A DNA stretch of 64,000 nucleotides from Littorina saxatilis (taxonomy: Eukaryota; Mollusca; Gastropoda; Littorinimorpha; Littorinidae): NCBI RefSeq assembly GCF_037325665.1, contig NC_090261.1, forward strand, positions 15,389,803-15,453,802, given 5' to 3'. Numbering within the stretch: position 1 is the stretch's first letter; the number at the start of each line of letters is the position of its first letter. The notes beneath the pieces were generated by a model. It was not told the DNA's origin. It saw nothing but the letters and a program-made list of their open reading frames with translations, and did no database searches. This document shows, piece by piece, positions 54,836 to 64,000 of this stretch. The position numbers were made by a program, and so were the translations under genes.

Positions 54836-57377
54836 AATAATAATAATAATACGAATATTTATAACGCGCACATATCTCACCAACAGGCGACTCAAGGCGC
54901 ACATACACTCATTCACACACACGGAGACTTAAAGTCACCAACACACACACACCAGCAACCATTAAAATATGTACAGTTATTCAAGGTGGGATGGGGTGGG
55001 CAGTGTAGAATGCATGGATTATGTGGAAAAAAGGAATGTCTTGAGTGCAGATTTGAATGATTCGAGGGACTGTTGTTGACGGAGGGGAAGAGGTAGTGTG
55101 TTCCATTGGCTAGGTGCTTGGAAAGAAAATGAGCGTTGACCTGCTGTTTTGAGTTTGGTGTGGGGGATGTTGAGCTTGAGGGAGTCAGCAGATGATCTGA
55201 GTGCTCGTGAAGGGACATAGAGAGAGAGAGTCGGAGAGATAGGCAGGGGCGAGACCATGGAGGCATTTGTAGGTGAGAGTGTTGATTTTGTATGTGATAC
55301 GGGCAGGAACGGGCAACCAGTGGAGCTGATTTAGGAGGGGGGTGATATGATCTCCCTTTTTCTTTCGTAAGGCAAGACGGGCAGAGCTATTTTGAATGCG
55401 TTGGAGACGAGAGATAGAAGAAGAGGGAAGACCCGCCAAGAGAGAGTTACAATAGTCAAGACGTGAGAGAATGGTGGAAGTGACCAGTTTGGCGGTAGCA
55501 TCTGTGGTGAGGTACTTGCGGATAGTGGCGATGCGGCGGAGTTGGAAGTAGCAGGTGCGAGAGACAGAAGAGATGTGTTGTTTCATGGAAAGGGTGTTGT
55601 CTAGAGTGACTCCGAGGTTTTTGACAGCAGAAGACAGAGGGACAGAAGAGTCAGAGAGTTGAAGAGAGTCGGGAGTGGCTTTGGAGAGTTTGGATGTAGT
55701 GCCTATTAGGATAGCTTCAGTTTTGTTGCTATTGAGCTGAAGTTTGTTTTCTGTCATCCAATTCTGCACGTCAGTGATAGTGTCAGAGATAGAGGAAAGA
55801 AGAGATTCAGACTGGTCAGGGGAAGAGCTGTTGTGAAGTTGAGAGTCGTCGACAAAAGAGTGGTGGAGAACGTTGTGTCGGTCAAGGATGTGGTCAAGAG
55901 GTTGAGTGTAGAGAGTAAATAGTACAGGCCCAAGGACTGAGCTCTGAGGGACTCCGCACTCAAGCCTGATGGGGTCAGAGTTCAGTTTGTCAATCGAAAC
56001 AGTCTGGTAGCGGTCGGTGAAATAAGAAGAGAACCAAGAAAGAGCTGTGCTATGGATACCAAAGGTGTGCTGAAGGCGTTGAAGGAGGATGTTGTGGTCG
56101 ACTGTGTCAAAGGCCGCTGATAGATCAAGTAGAGCGACGGCAGAGATTTCAGCTTGGTCAGTGGCAAGGAGGAGATCATTAGTGATTTTGAGAAGGGCAG
56201 TTTCGGTGGAGTGGTGAGGACGATAGGCAGATTGAAGCGGAGAGAGAAGATTGTTGCAAAGAAGGTGAGAGTTGAGTTGTTTCAGGACGACTCTTTCAAG
56301 GAGTTTGGAGATGAAGGAAAGGTTTGAGACAGGGCGGTAGTTGCTGAGAGTGTTTGGGTCGAGCGATGGTTTCTTCAGTAGATGTTTGACAATAGCAGTC
56401 TTAAAGGAGTTGGGGACAGTGCCTGTTTGCAGAGAAGTGTTGATGATTTTGAGAATAGAAGGGAGGAGTTCAGGAAGACAGTCAGAGTAGAGTTGTGTGG
56501 GAAGAGGGTCAAGGTCACAGGTTTTCAAGGTCATTTCTTTGAGGACTTTCTCCAGGTCAGTGAGAGTGAGAGGCTGAAAGTGTGTGAAGGGAGTGCCTGT
56601 AAATGCAGGAGGAGTTTCAGAGTTTTGGTGTGGGATTTTGTCTAGTTTGTCACGGATGGTTTGGATCTTGTTATGGAAGTAATCAGAGAAAGCTTGCGAC
56701 AGTTTGGAGGGGTCGATGTTGTTGGGCAAGGGAGAAGCAGAAGAGCAGCCAAGAAGGTCATTCACTGTGGAGTAGAGTGTTTTGGCAGAGGTTGTTTCAC
56801 AGATTTTGGTGCTGTAGTGCGATTGTTTGGCGTCTGCGATGAGTGTCTGAGCATGTTCCATTTGCTTGTTGTAAATCTGTCTGTCAACTACCAGCTTTGA
56901 GGTTCGCAACTTCCTCTCTGCTCGGCGACGCAACTGTTTTGTATACTTAACTTCAGCTGTGATCGAGGGTGCAGAAGGCCAATCTACGATGAGTTTGGTT
57001 TTTGCGGGTGCATGTTCGTCAAGAAGTGTGCTGAGAGTGGAGTCGTAATGACGTACAGGGTCTGAGGATACCGGAGGATCAAGCAGTCGGCGGGCTGCTT
57101 CTGCGCGAAATGTGTCAGTGTTAACTTCTTTGAGGTTACGGCGGACTACGCGCTTTTTCTGTTTGGATGGTTTGGCCATCTTAAGAGAGAACAAAACTGC
57201 AGAATGATCGGATCTGAGGTAGTCATTCAGCAGGATGTCGTACACCAGGTCAGTGGACTCGTGGGTGACAATCCAGTCAATGATGTGTGTTTTGCGTGTG
57301 GGAGCGTCTACATGCTGTTTGAGGTCGTGACAGTCAAGAAGGTCCATCGTCTGTCTTGTGTCGGTGTTATAAATCAA
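54836..57377 (-). mobile_element. CR1/L2-like LINE, 5'-truncated
   Basis: The 3' end (on +, 54836) has an (ATT)n tail and a TATTTATAACGCGCAC motif. It runs to a 5' truncation within the endonuclease near 57377. Flanking ATAAAT on both sides (54830s and 57370s) may be a short target duplication. Confidence 0.85.
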
Positions 57378-57380
57378 CAA
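55185..57380 (-). CDS. LINE ORF2: partial endonuclease plus reverse transcriptase
   Basis: An open frame of 731 codons. Residues 1-70 are the end of the APE endonuclease (HIIDWIVTHES; the SDHSAVLF motif with catalytic-type Asp-His near 58-59). The RT follows: SNYRPVSNLSFISKLLERVV (about 347-366), LLDLSAAFDTVDH (417-429, first catalytic Asp), GVPQSSVLGPVLF (476-488) and FVDDSQL (509-515, the two catalytic Asp). Two oddities stand out. Ser replaces the usual Gly in GVPQGS, and FVDD replaces YADD. The frame ends in CPFTSTQIIC after a shift in a GA run near 55220; the normal C-terminus (YVPSRALRSS ... FKSALKTFLFS) continues in the next frame to 55019. Family L2/CR1 by motif. The element is 5'-truncated, so it is not autonomous. 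Confidence 0.85.
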   Translation of the reverse strand: MLIYNTDTRQTMDLLDCHDLKQHVDAPTRKTHIIDWIVTHESTDLVYDILLNDYLRSDHSAVLFSLKMAKPSKQKKRVVRRNLKEVNTDTFRAEAARRLLDPPVSSDPVRHYDSTLSTLLDEHAPAKTKLIVDWPSAPSITAEVKYTKQLRRRAERKLRTSKLVVDRQIYNKQMEHAQTLIADAKQSHYSTKICETTSAKTLYSTVNDLLGCSSASPLPNNIDPSKLSQAFSDYFHNKIQTIRDKLDKIPHQNSETPPAFTGTPFTHFQPLTLTDLEKVLKEMTLKTCDLDPLPTQLYSDCLPELLPSILKIINTSLQTGTVPNSFKTAIVKHLLKKPSLDPNTLSNYRPVSNLSFISKLLERVVLKQLNSHLLCNNLLSPLQSAYRPHHSTETALLKITNDLLLATDQAEISAVALLDLSAAFDTVDHNILLQRLQHTFGIHSTALSWFSSYFTDRYQTVSIDKLNSDPIRLECGVPQSSVLGPVLFTLYTQPLDHILDRHNVLHHSFVDDSQLHNSSSPDQSESLLSSISDTITDVQNWMTENKLQLNSNKTEAILIGTTSKLSKATPDSLQLSDSSVPLSSAVKNLGVTLDNTLSMKQHISSVSRTCYFQLRRIATIRKYLTTDATAKLVTSTILSRLDYCNSLLAGLPSSSISRLQRIQNSSARLALRKKKGDHITPLLNQLHWLPVPARITYKINTLTYKCLHGLAPAYLSDSLSLCPFTSTQIIC

Positions 57381-57421
57381 TAAGCAAAGATTCTATAATT
57401 TTAAACTAATCTTTGTTTCAG

Positions 57422-57782
57422 TTGGTCATGGTGATTTGGGCAATGACAACACCGGCATCGTGGGTGATTTGGGCAATGACGACACTGGCATCGTGGGTGA
57501 TTCAATGACGACACTGGCATCGTGGATGATTTGGGCAATGACGACACTGGCATCGTGGGTGATTTGGGCAATGACGACACCGGCATCGTGGGTGATTTGG
57601 GCAATTCGTGGCTGATTTGGGAAATGACGACACCGGCATCGTGGCTGATTTGGGCAATGACGACACCGGCATCGTGGGTGATTTGGGCAATGACAACACC
57701 GGCATCGTGGGTGATTTGGGGAGCGATGACTCCTCCGTCAAGGATTGCGACTACACATGTCGCACACATGCAGAACCGCTTG
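57422..57782 (+). pseudogene. Exon copy 2 with expanded 33-bp repeat
   Basis: Same acceptor and donor as 54232-54342, but the unit GATTTGGGCAATGACGACAC then CGGCATCGTGGGT (DLGNDDTGIVG) is expanded to about nine copies. One unit lacks 4 bp and one lacks 13 bp, so the total of 361 bp is not a multiple of 3 and the frame breaks. It ends in the same THAEPLG. Either a decaying copy or a non-coding minisatellite in an old exon. Confidence 0.5.
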
Positions 57783-57802
57783 GTATGTTTATACCGCCAC
57801 CA

Positions 57803-58010
57803 TCATATGTGACGGTTTCTGCGACTTTCATTACTCGTGCAGAATCTTCTGATTGGAGAAATTCGAGTTCAAAGTTTGTTTAAAAAAAATATATTATTTT
57901 ACATTGCTCAACGTCAAGTTAGCAACATTTTGGTACATACTTTGACCTCTAGTTTCTCCAATCAGACGCTTCTGCGCGAGTAATGGAAGTCGCAGAAACC
58001 GCCTCAATAT
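57803..58010. mobile_element. Fold-back element, copy 2
   Basis: Counterpart of 54367-54608 within the duplicated block, somewhat shortened in the centre. Confidence 0.7.
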
Positions 58011-58147
58011 TATTTAAATTTTATTTATATATAGATGCTACATGTCGGGTTCTAGTGGACATACTCTTATAATATCTAAATACTTTTGCTACTACTAATA
58101 ACATGTATTGTTTATTACCTAATTAAAGGCAGAGGTCGACAAAGATC

Positions 58148-58330
58148 ATGAAGACAAGCGTAAATTCAAGCTGGTCTCATGCTGAAATACAAACTTTAAT
58201 GAATGGTTTCGGGCATCTCCTTCAAAAAGGCATGTATCCGTCAGGAAAGATAATTCAAGCCGCAATTAACCAAAATACTTGTCTCAACAATAGAACATGT
58301 ATGAATGTGCGAGCAAAGCTTCAGCACTAA
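58148..58330 (+). pseudogene. SANT/Myb-like C-terminal fragment of recombinase-type element
   Basis: Reads SSWSHAEIQTLMNGFGHLLQ, then KGMYPSGKIIQAAINQNTCL, then NNRTCMNVRAKLQH, stop. It aligns along its length with the C-terminus of the minus-strand ORF at 61361-61977 (WSSAEIQALKACFGHLLQRG...). Only the last domain is present. It follows the duplicated exon block by about 360 bp. Confidence 0.6.
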
Positions 58331-58525
58331 ATGAAGACACGATTTTAAGATGGACTAGCTGAAGTTGTGGGCAAAGACAGCATGTTGTTGCTTTTTGGCG
58401 AAAGCTTACTGAAGAAATATGGACTAGCTAGAAAAAATTACATAGCACAGAGATTGAGACAACTTGCTCTCCTGTTGGTGCAATATGTAGAGCAAACCTA
58501 TTTATTACATCTTACCATATAACAG

Positions 58526-58836
58526 TGGCACCGGCACGGTTGGCCTAGTGGTAAGGCGTCCGCCCCGTGATCGGGAGGTCGTGGGTTCGAACCCCGGTCG
58601 GGTCATACCTAAGACTTTAAAATTGGCAATCTAGTGGCTGCTCCGCCTGGCGTCAGGCATTATGGGGTTAGTGCTAGGACTGGTTGGTCCGGTGTCAGAA
58701 GAATGTGACTGGGTGAGACATGAAGCATGTGCTGCGACTTCTGTCTTGTGTGTGGCGCACGTTATATGTCAAACCAGCACCGCCCTGATATGGCCCTTCG
58801 TGGTCGGCTGGGCGTTCAGCAAAAAAAAACACCACA
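58526..58836 (+). mobile_element. SINE family B, copy 4
   Basis: Full copy from ACCGGCACGG to the A-rich tail. Flanked by ATATAACAG at 58517-58525 and 58837-58845. Confidence 0.85.
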
Positions 58837-58849
58837 ATATAACAGGGGC

Positions 58850-59608
58850 TCATTTTGAAATTGAGGTTGTCCGGACTATGACCGATTCAAGAGGAATGTA
58901 ATCGGACATTTTTCAAACTAATCGCACCATCGATGCAAACTGCACGCACTCGCACAAATAAATGAAATCTACACACAGCAACACCGACAGCTTTAAATGA
59001 TTTTAATGTCATTAAAACGGTTTAAACCCAAATAAAATTGAATGAAATCTCACAGATACATTTACAATGACTATCTGTCTTGCTTGAAGAAAAGAAAAAA
59101 ACGAAAAGGGAGTGGAACACGGCAACACACATTCTGAGTCACTCCAGGAGCTTCAACAGAAACACAGGTGACGATCGCGGAATGTTGATGTTGAGAACGT
59201 CTGACGCATGCAGTATGCGTGCGGTAGCTATTTTCCGCGAAACCCTGCGGAACCCTGGGGGTACCCCGCGAAACCCCGCTTCGGCTTCCGTAATAAGAAA
59301 ACATTTTGTACCGGTGTCTTAGAGTTTTATAGCTGACAAGGAAATTGAGTAACAAAATAGCGATAAGTCCGACCCCGAAATGAGACCCTGATGTAATACT
59401 ATTATTTGCTGGGCTATACAAGTTATGTAGGTATGCATGCATGACCCTGGGTCTTGCTGTATGACTGGGAATTGCAGATGTGTTCTTCAAAAGATTATGC
59501 CTTGTCTGAAGCATCAATATAAACGCTTATAGCTCACAGCTGAAAAGAACACTTCCTTACTACTGTAGTACGAAACCAAATGACAAACTATCAATTTGAA
59601 TACAACAC
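58850..59608. other. Unassigned stretch with one minisatellite monomer
   Basis: No gene. GACCCTGGGTCTTGCTGTAT then GAC at 59443-59465 is an exact monomer of the array at 62188-63385. Confidence 0.6.
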
Positions 59609-60755
59609 AGCTTCATAAGAACTGCTCAAACAAGGACCAATAAAAGAGAAAACTGAAGACCGTGGCCTTAATCTTACAAGTTTGAAGTTAAAACAAGTTT
59701 TGCAAACAATACATGTGAAAGAATGTTGTTATGCCTGAATATTAAAAAAAATTAGTTAGTGTTCCCAGAAACTTGAAATTTGGCATTGTTGTTTATATGT
59801 CGACCTAGTACCCAAATATATATAGACATTCTGGAAAACGTTATTTGTTTAGGATTATGGGGAACGTGGATATGGGGACCTTATTATACATGTTTTCACA
59901 TATATATTTAAATCCTAAACAAATAAAGTTTTCCAGAATGTCTATATATATTTGGGTACTAGGTCGACATATAAACCACAGTGCGAAATTTCAACTTTCT
60001 GAATGTTCTATGTACCATTGTTAAATATCTAGTTATAAGTTCTTTTTTAGTTATACTTTTAAAACGACAAGACATGAACATGTATGTCCTTTTTTTTATT
60101 TTTTTTTATTTTATTGTTGTTATGTTTGTTTGTTTGTGTGTGTGTTGATCGATTTAATTTTTTTTAAAAGTTAGTGTTCCCAGAAACTTTTATTATATAT
60201 ATAATAAAAGTTTCTGGGAACACTAACTAATTTTTTTTAATATTCAGGCATAACAACATTCTGTCACATGTATTGCTTGCAAAACTTGTTTTAACTTCAA
60301 ACTTGTAAGATTAAGGCCACGGTCTTCAGTTTTCTCTTTTATTGGTCCTTGTTTGAGCAGTTCTTATGAAGCTAACTCTGACACCAGCCGGTTATTTGGG
60401 AACTCGTTTTCAACTGCTTGCAGAAAGTTGAAATTTGGCATTGTGGTTTATATGTCGACTTAGTACCCAAATATAAAAAGACATTCTGGAAAATGTTATT
60501 TGTAGGATTTAAATATATATATATGAAAACATAATAAGGTCCCCATATCCACGTTCCCAAAAAGCTTGTCTGAATATATAATATATATAATAAAAGTTTC
60601 TGGGAACACTAACTTTTTTTTTTAATATTCAGGCATAACAACATTCTTTCACATGTATTGTTTGCAAAACTTGTTTTAACTTCAAACCTGTAAGATTAAG
60701 GCCACGGTCTTCAGTTTTCTCTTTTATTGGTCCTTGTTTGAGCAGTTCTTATGAA
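59609..60755. repeat. Nested palindrome cluster
   Basis: The left arm 59609-59773 (AGCTTCATAAGAACTGCTCA ... AGTGTTCCCAGAAACT) has inverse copies at 60209-60373 and 60594-60755. Inside, 59773-59855 and 59911-59992 form another inverse pair (TAGTACCCAAATATATATAG), with a third diverged piece at 60425-60570. The centre has a 60-bp perfect palindrome at 60169-60228. This looks like fold-back elements inserted into or duplicated within each other. Confidence 0.85.
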
Positions 60756-60762
60756 GCTGTTT

Positions 60763-61097
60763 TATGGGATAGGGGAAAGGGGGGAGATGGGATAGAGCCA
60801 CTTGTTAATTGTTTCTTGTTCACAAAAGCACTAATAAAAAAATTGCTCCAGGGGCTTGCAACGTAGTACAATATATTACCTTACTGGGAGAATGCAAGTT
60901 TCCAGTACAAAGGACTTCACATTTCTTACATACTGCTTGACTAAAATCTTTACAAACATTGACTATATTCTATACAAGAAACACTTAACAAGGGTAAAAG
61001 GAGAAACAGAACCGTTAGTCGCCTCTTATGACATGCTGGGGAGCATCAGGTAAATTCTTTCTCGTCCCAACCAATATAGGACTCCCCCTAACCCGCT
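60763..61097 (-). mobile_element. SINE family A, copy 7
   Basis: Minus-strand copy with the head (GCGGGTTAGGGGGAGTCC) at the right but no A-rich tail at the left; it begins within the pyrimidine-rich part, so it is 3'-shortened. Confidence 0.85.
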
Positions 61098-61360
61098 TCA
61101 TTGAAAGCATGGGGTAATTTTGACCCGGTTGGTAATGCATAGGAAACGGAACTGGAAATAGGAATATGTACACGCATCATACATTATACGCATTGTACAC
61201 ATCTGCAGTCAGCAGATATTATGTTTTCGCCTATGTTTGTCACTGTCGATCATAATGATGAACTACCTGGAGTTGTGAGACAAGATGTCAGGAGACAATG
61301 TTTTCGCCTATGTTTGTCACTGTCGGACAGTGCAAAACTGCAATGACAAACTGGTTGCCC

Positions 61361-61977
61361 TTATTGCCAGTGTCTCATCAAGTGCTGTAGCTTTGATCGC
61401 ACATTCAAAGTTGTTCTATTTTTAAGACAGTCATTTTGACTGATTGCAATTTGAATTTGTTTTCCAGATGGGTAGGTGCCTCTTTGTAAGAGATGTCCAA
61501 AACAAGCTTTCAAAGCTTGTATTTCGGCACTAGACCAGCCGGTCTTTGTTAGCTTTGTCCCTTTGTCTTTAGAATTAGATAAATGGCGGCCAATCTTTCT
61601 TTTTTTAGGACGACATGTTTTCATCTCTTCTCTGTTTAGCTTTGTCTCACTGTACTCAGAATCAGAGTCATGGCTGGCAAGCTTCCTTTTTCTAGGACCT
61701 GTTTTGCTCTCCTCATGAGAAAGCTTTTGGCTTGTTTCCTTAGAATCAGAAGAAGTAGTGCCTGTTCTTGCAGACACAGCTTCTTTATCTTCATCGTTTC
61801 CACCCATTTCATCCTCTTCGTCTCTCGGAAACTCATCCAAAGTGATATCCTGAAGCCGTTTGCCCACAAACTTTGCTGCATTGCCCGAGTCTATTGCCAC
61901 CAACAGACGTGATACTTTAGCTATTTCTACAGTGGAATCGTGTAAACGATAAAAATCTTTGTGAATGTTAAGATCAT
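61361..61977 (-). pseudogene. Crypton-like tyrosine recombinase, C-terminal part
   Basis: The minus-strand frame is open to the SINE junction at 61977 and starts HDLNIHKDFYRLHDSTVEIA then KVSRLLVAIDSGN. HD-x-x-x-H-x-x-FYR-L matches the last catalytic box (His and nucleophile Tyr) of tyrosine recombinases. A long acidic and then basic linker follows (RKRKLASH, RPKKRKIGRH, nuclear-signal-like). It ends in the SANT/Myb-like domain GWSSAEIQALKACFGHLLQR then GTYPSGKQIQIA and NRTTLNVRSKLQHLMRHWQ, stop. About 200 codons have no stop. The N-terminal catalytic half is lost at the SINE junction. Crypton assignment is from motif memory. Confidence 0.55.
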
Positions 61978-62190
61978 GCCTATTTTAACATGCATGTACT
62001 GGAAACTGGTAATCTTCCAGTAGGTATTAATTTAGTTTTACTAAAGCCTGCTGGGACACAAGTAATGGGTTAGTGCATTTGTAAACAGGAATCGCTTGAC
62101 AAATGGCCCCCTTCATCCCCCCCTTCCTCGTCCTGATATGGCTCTGCGTAGTCGGCTGGACGTTAAGCAACAAATAAACAAACAAAACCC
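61978..62190 (+). mobile_element. SINE family C, copy 3 (3' half)
   Basis: Starts within GCCTATTTTAACA, has a TGCA insertion before TACTGGAAACTGG, and ends GGACGTTAAGCAACAAATAA. It forms the break point of the recombinase ORF and abuts the 21-bp array. Confidence 0.85.
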
Positions 62191-63385
62191 TGTGTCTTGC
62201 TGTATGACCCTGGCTCTTGCTGTAGGACCCTGGCCCTTGCTGTATGACCCTGTGTCTTGCTGTAGGACCCTGGGTCTTGCTGTAGGACCCTGGGTCTTGC
62301 TGTAGGACCCTGTGTCTTGCTGTAGGACCCTGTGTCTTGCTGTACGACCCTGTGTCTTGCTGTAGGACCCTGGGTCTTGCTGTAGGACCATGTGTCTTGC
62401 TGTAGGACCCTGTGTCTTGCTGTAGGACCCTGGGTCTTGCTGTATGACCCTGTGTCTTGTTGTAGGACCCTGTGTCTTGCTGTAGGACCCTGTGTCTTGC
62501 TGTAGGACCCTGTGTCTTGCTGTAGGACCCTGTGTCTTGCTGTAGGACCCTGTGTCTTGCTGTAGGACCCTGTGTCTTGCTGTACGACCCTGTGTCTTGC
62601 TGTACGACCCTGTGTCTTGCTGTACGACCCTGTGTCTTGCTGTACGACCCTGTGTCTTGCTGTACGACCCTGTGTTTTGCTGTACGACCCTGTGTTTTGC
62701 TGTACGACCCTGTGTCTTGCTGTAGGACGCTGTGTCTGGCTGTAGGACCCTGTGTCTGGCTGTATGACCCTGTGTCTTGCTGTATGACCCTGTGTCTTGC
62801 TGTACGACCCTGTGTCTTGCTGTACGACCCTGTGTCTTGCTGTACGACCCTGTGTCTTGCTGTAGGACCCTGGCTCTTGCTGTACGACCCTGTGTCTTGC
62901 TGTATGACCCTGTGTCTTGTGTAGGACCCTGTGTCTTGCTGTACGACCCTATGTCTTGCTGTACGACCCTGTGTCTTGCTGTAGGACCCTGTGTCTTGCT
63001 GTAGGACCCTGTGTCTTGCTGTAGGACCCTGTGTCTTGCTGTATGACCCTGTGTCTTGCTGTAGGACCCTGTGTCTTGCTGTACGACCCTGTGTCTTGCT
63101 GTACGACCCTGTGTCTTGCTGTACGACCCTGTGTCTTGCTGTAGGACCCTGGGTCTTGCTGTAGGACCCTGTGTCTTGCTGTATGACCCTGGGTCTTGCT
63201 GTATGACCCTGTGTCTTGCTGTACGACCCTGGGTCTTGCTGTACGACCCTGGGTCTTGCTGTATGACCCTGGATCTTGCTGTATGACCCTCGGTCTTGCT
63301 GTACGACCCTGTGTCTTGCTGTATGACCCTGGGTCTTGCTGTACGACCCTGGGTCTTGCTGTACGACCCTGGGTCTTGCTGTGTA
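62188..63385. repeat. 21-bp minisatellite, about 57 copies
   Basis: The unit is GACCCTGTGTCTTGCTGTAG, with G/C/T at the first variable site (GTAGGAC, GTACGAC, GTATGAC) and G/T at the second (CTGGGTC, CTGTGTC). Because 21 is a multiple of 3, both strands stay open for long stretches (LLYDPVSCCTT, SYSKTQGRTAR). I do not consider these proteins. Phase shifts by one base near 62920. Confidence 0.95.
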
Positions 63386-64000
63386 AAAATAGCTTAAATG
63401 ACATGTCTTAAAGCTCTGCTTAAACTCGTAGTAAACCTCGGTGTTTACGCAGGTTCCTAGCTAATCGTGTATAAACTTGTCTTGCAAAGAAGCAGAGTAG
63501 ATAGAGATACAAGGATCACAGTTCTTCGTGGACATTATTTTATCCTCTTTTCTTTTTAAAACCTGGTTTTTACAAACAGGGGAAAGTACCTCATCGTTTC
63601 CAGAGCCTCACAATTATATGTCCTTGTAAACATGGTTTATCAGAAGGACTGGTGACATACCTTCATTGGTAATTTTTAGGTTTTTTTAGTTGGCAGCGTG
63701 GGGCGTTTTGAGACGGCTCGGTGTAGTCAGCTGGACGTTAAGCAATGTTTAATAATATATAATATGTTGCAAATCGTCACGCTAATGGGATAATTGCCTA
63801 ACTCACTTTTGCAAGTTTTGAGAAAAAGCGATTTGTTCAGCAGCCTCTGCATTGAACTTTGGGTTCTGTACTTCAGTAGAATGAACTTTAATCCAAATTT
63901 CTATTGATCTTGTTTACCATGGGATGCACATGCATAGACAGAAAAGCATGGGTATGCTGTTAAGATAACTGACTTATGAGTTAGGCAATTTTGCTGACAT
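63386..64000. other. Unassigned end of window with a SINE tail
   Basis: TAGTTGGCAGCGTGGGGCG and TAGTCAGCTGGACGTTAAGC at about 63688-63755 repeat the tail piece at 54702-54775. Nothing else is supported. Confidence 0.55.

Larger units (their letters stand above)
54160..58100. repeat. Tandem duplication of an exon-bearing block, split by a LINE
   Basis: TAGAGTGACATAAATCAATA through the exon, its fold-back and ATATAGATGCTACATGTCGG (54160-54650) recurs at 57366-58045. ACGGTAGAGTG...GACATAAAT just before the LINE (54816-54835) is the left end of copy 2, so the LINE inserted into copy 2. Confidence 0.8.

Noticed and set aside
56382-56900. Plus-strand ORFs opposite the LINE
   Set aside because: Shadows of the minus-strand reverse transcriptase frame.
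62113-63404. Long proteins of LLYDPVSCC or SYSKTQGRTAR type
   Set aside because: They arise because the 21-bp minisatellite unit is a multiple of three and lacks stops in several frames on both strands.

Overview
The window looks like a stretch of a large, repeat-rich mollusc genome, most likely a marine gastropod. I infer this from many tRNA-headed SINEs of a style I associate with gastropods, a CR1/L2-like LINE, abundant microsatellites and short TTAA- and hAT-like elements; no single gene proves the species. There are no rRNA genes, operons or CRISPR arrays. One run of 200 Ns marks an assembly gap inside a tandem duplication.

The best host-gene signal is on the + strand from about 13.7 kb to 37-39 kb. 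A series of phase-compatible exons encodes a single-pass membrane segment (13697-13849) and a cytoplasmic tail with repeated RRTS / RRGS basophilic-kinase sites and a PPPY motif (14913-15365, 17827-18006). Further short exons follow (29482-29606, perhaps 30994-31053, 34268-34332, 36969-37089, perhaps 38899-39041). The extracellular part would lie upstream and I did not find it. Introns before several of these exons contain tandem arrays of the 3' splice-site region itself, six units before exon 3 and four before exon 4; I consider this the most unusual structure in the window. A pair of duplicated exon-like blocks (54.2 and 57.4 kb) with an expanded 33-bp coding repeat, split by a LINE insertion, may belong to the same or another gene.

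The rest is largely mobile DNA. I see at least six SINE families (labelled A, B, C, D, F, H). A, B and C share a 3' tail (GACGTTAAGCA-like then an A-rich repeat), as if mobilised by one LINE. A and C also share a central domain, and A copies swap 5' heads. Many copies have clear target-site duplications. TTAA-flanked inverted-repeat elements occur three times, one with its empty site preserved next to it. Non-LTR RT fragments lie at 10.1-11.0 kb (+), 50.4-51.1 kb (-) and 54.8-57.4 kb (-, nearly whole RT). Fragments of a Crypton-like tyrosine recombinase family occur at 39.2-41.4, 58.1 and 61.4-62.0 kb, and a hAT-like transposase fragment lies at 44.5 kb. A repeat present twice (35.3 and 45.7 kb) carries perfect DR4 and DR1 nuclear-receptor half-site pairs.

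Layout: 0-13.6 kb repeats, a protease-like element fragment and LINE remains; 13.7-39.2 kb the membrane-protein gene and its repeat-filled introns; 39.2-45 kb recombinase and hAT-like elements with nested SINEs; 45-53 kb repeats, a 5S-like relic and long inverted repeats; 53-58.3 kb duplicated exons and the LINE; 58.5-64 kb palindromes, recombinase remnant and a 21-bp minisatellite.
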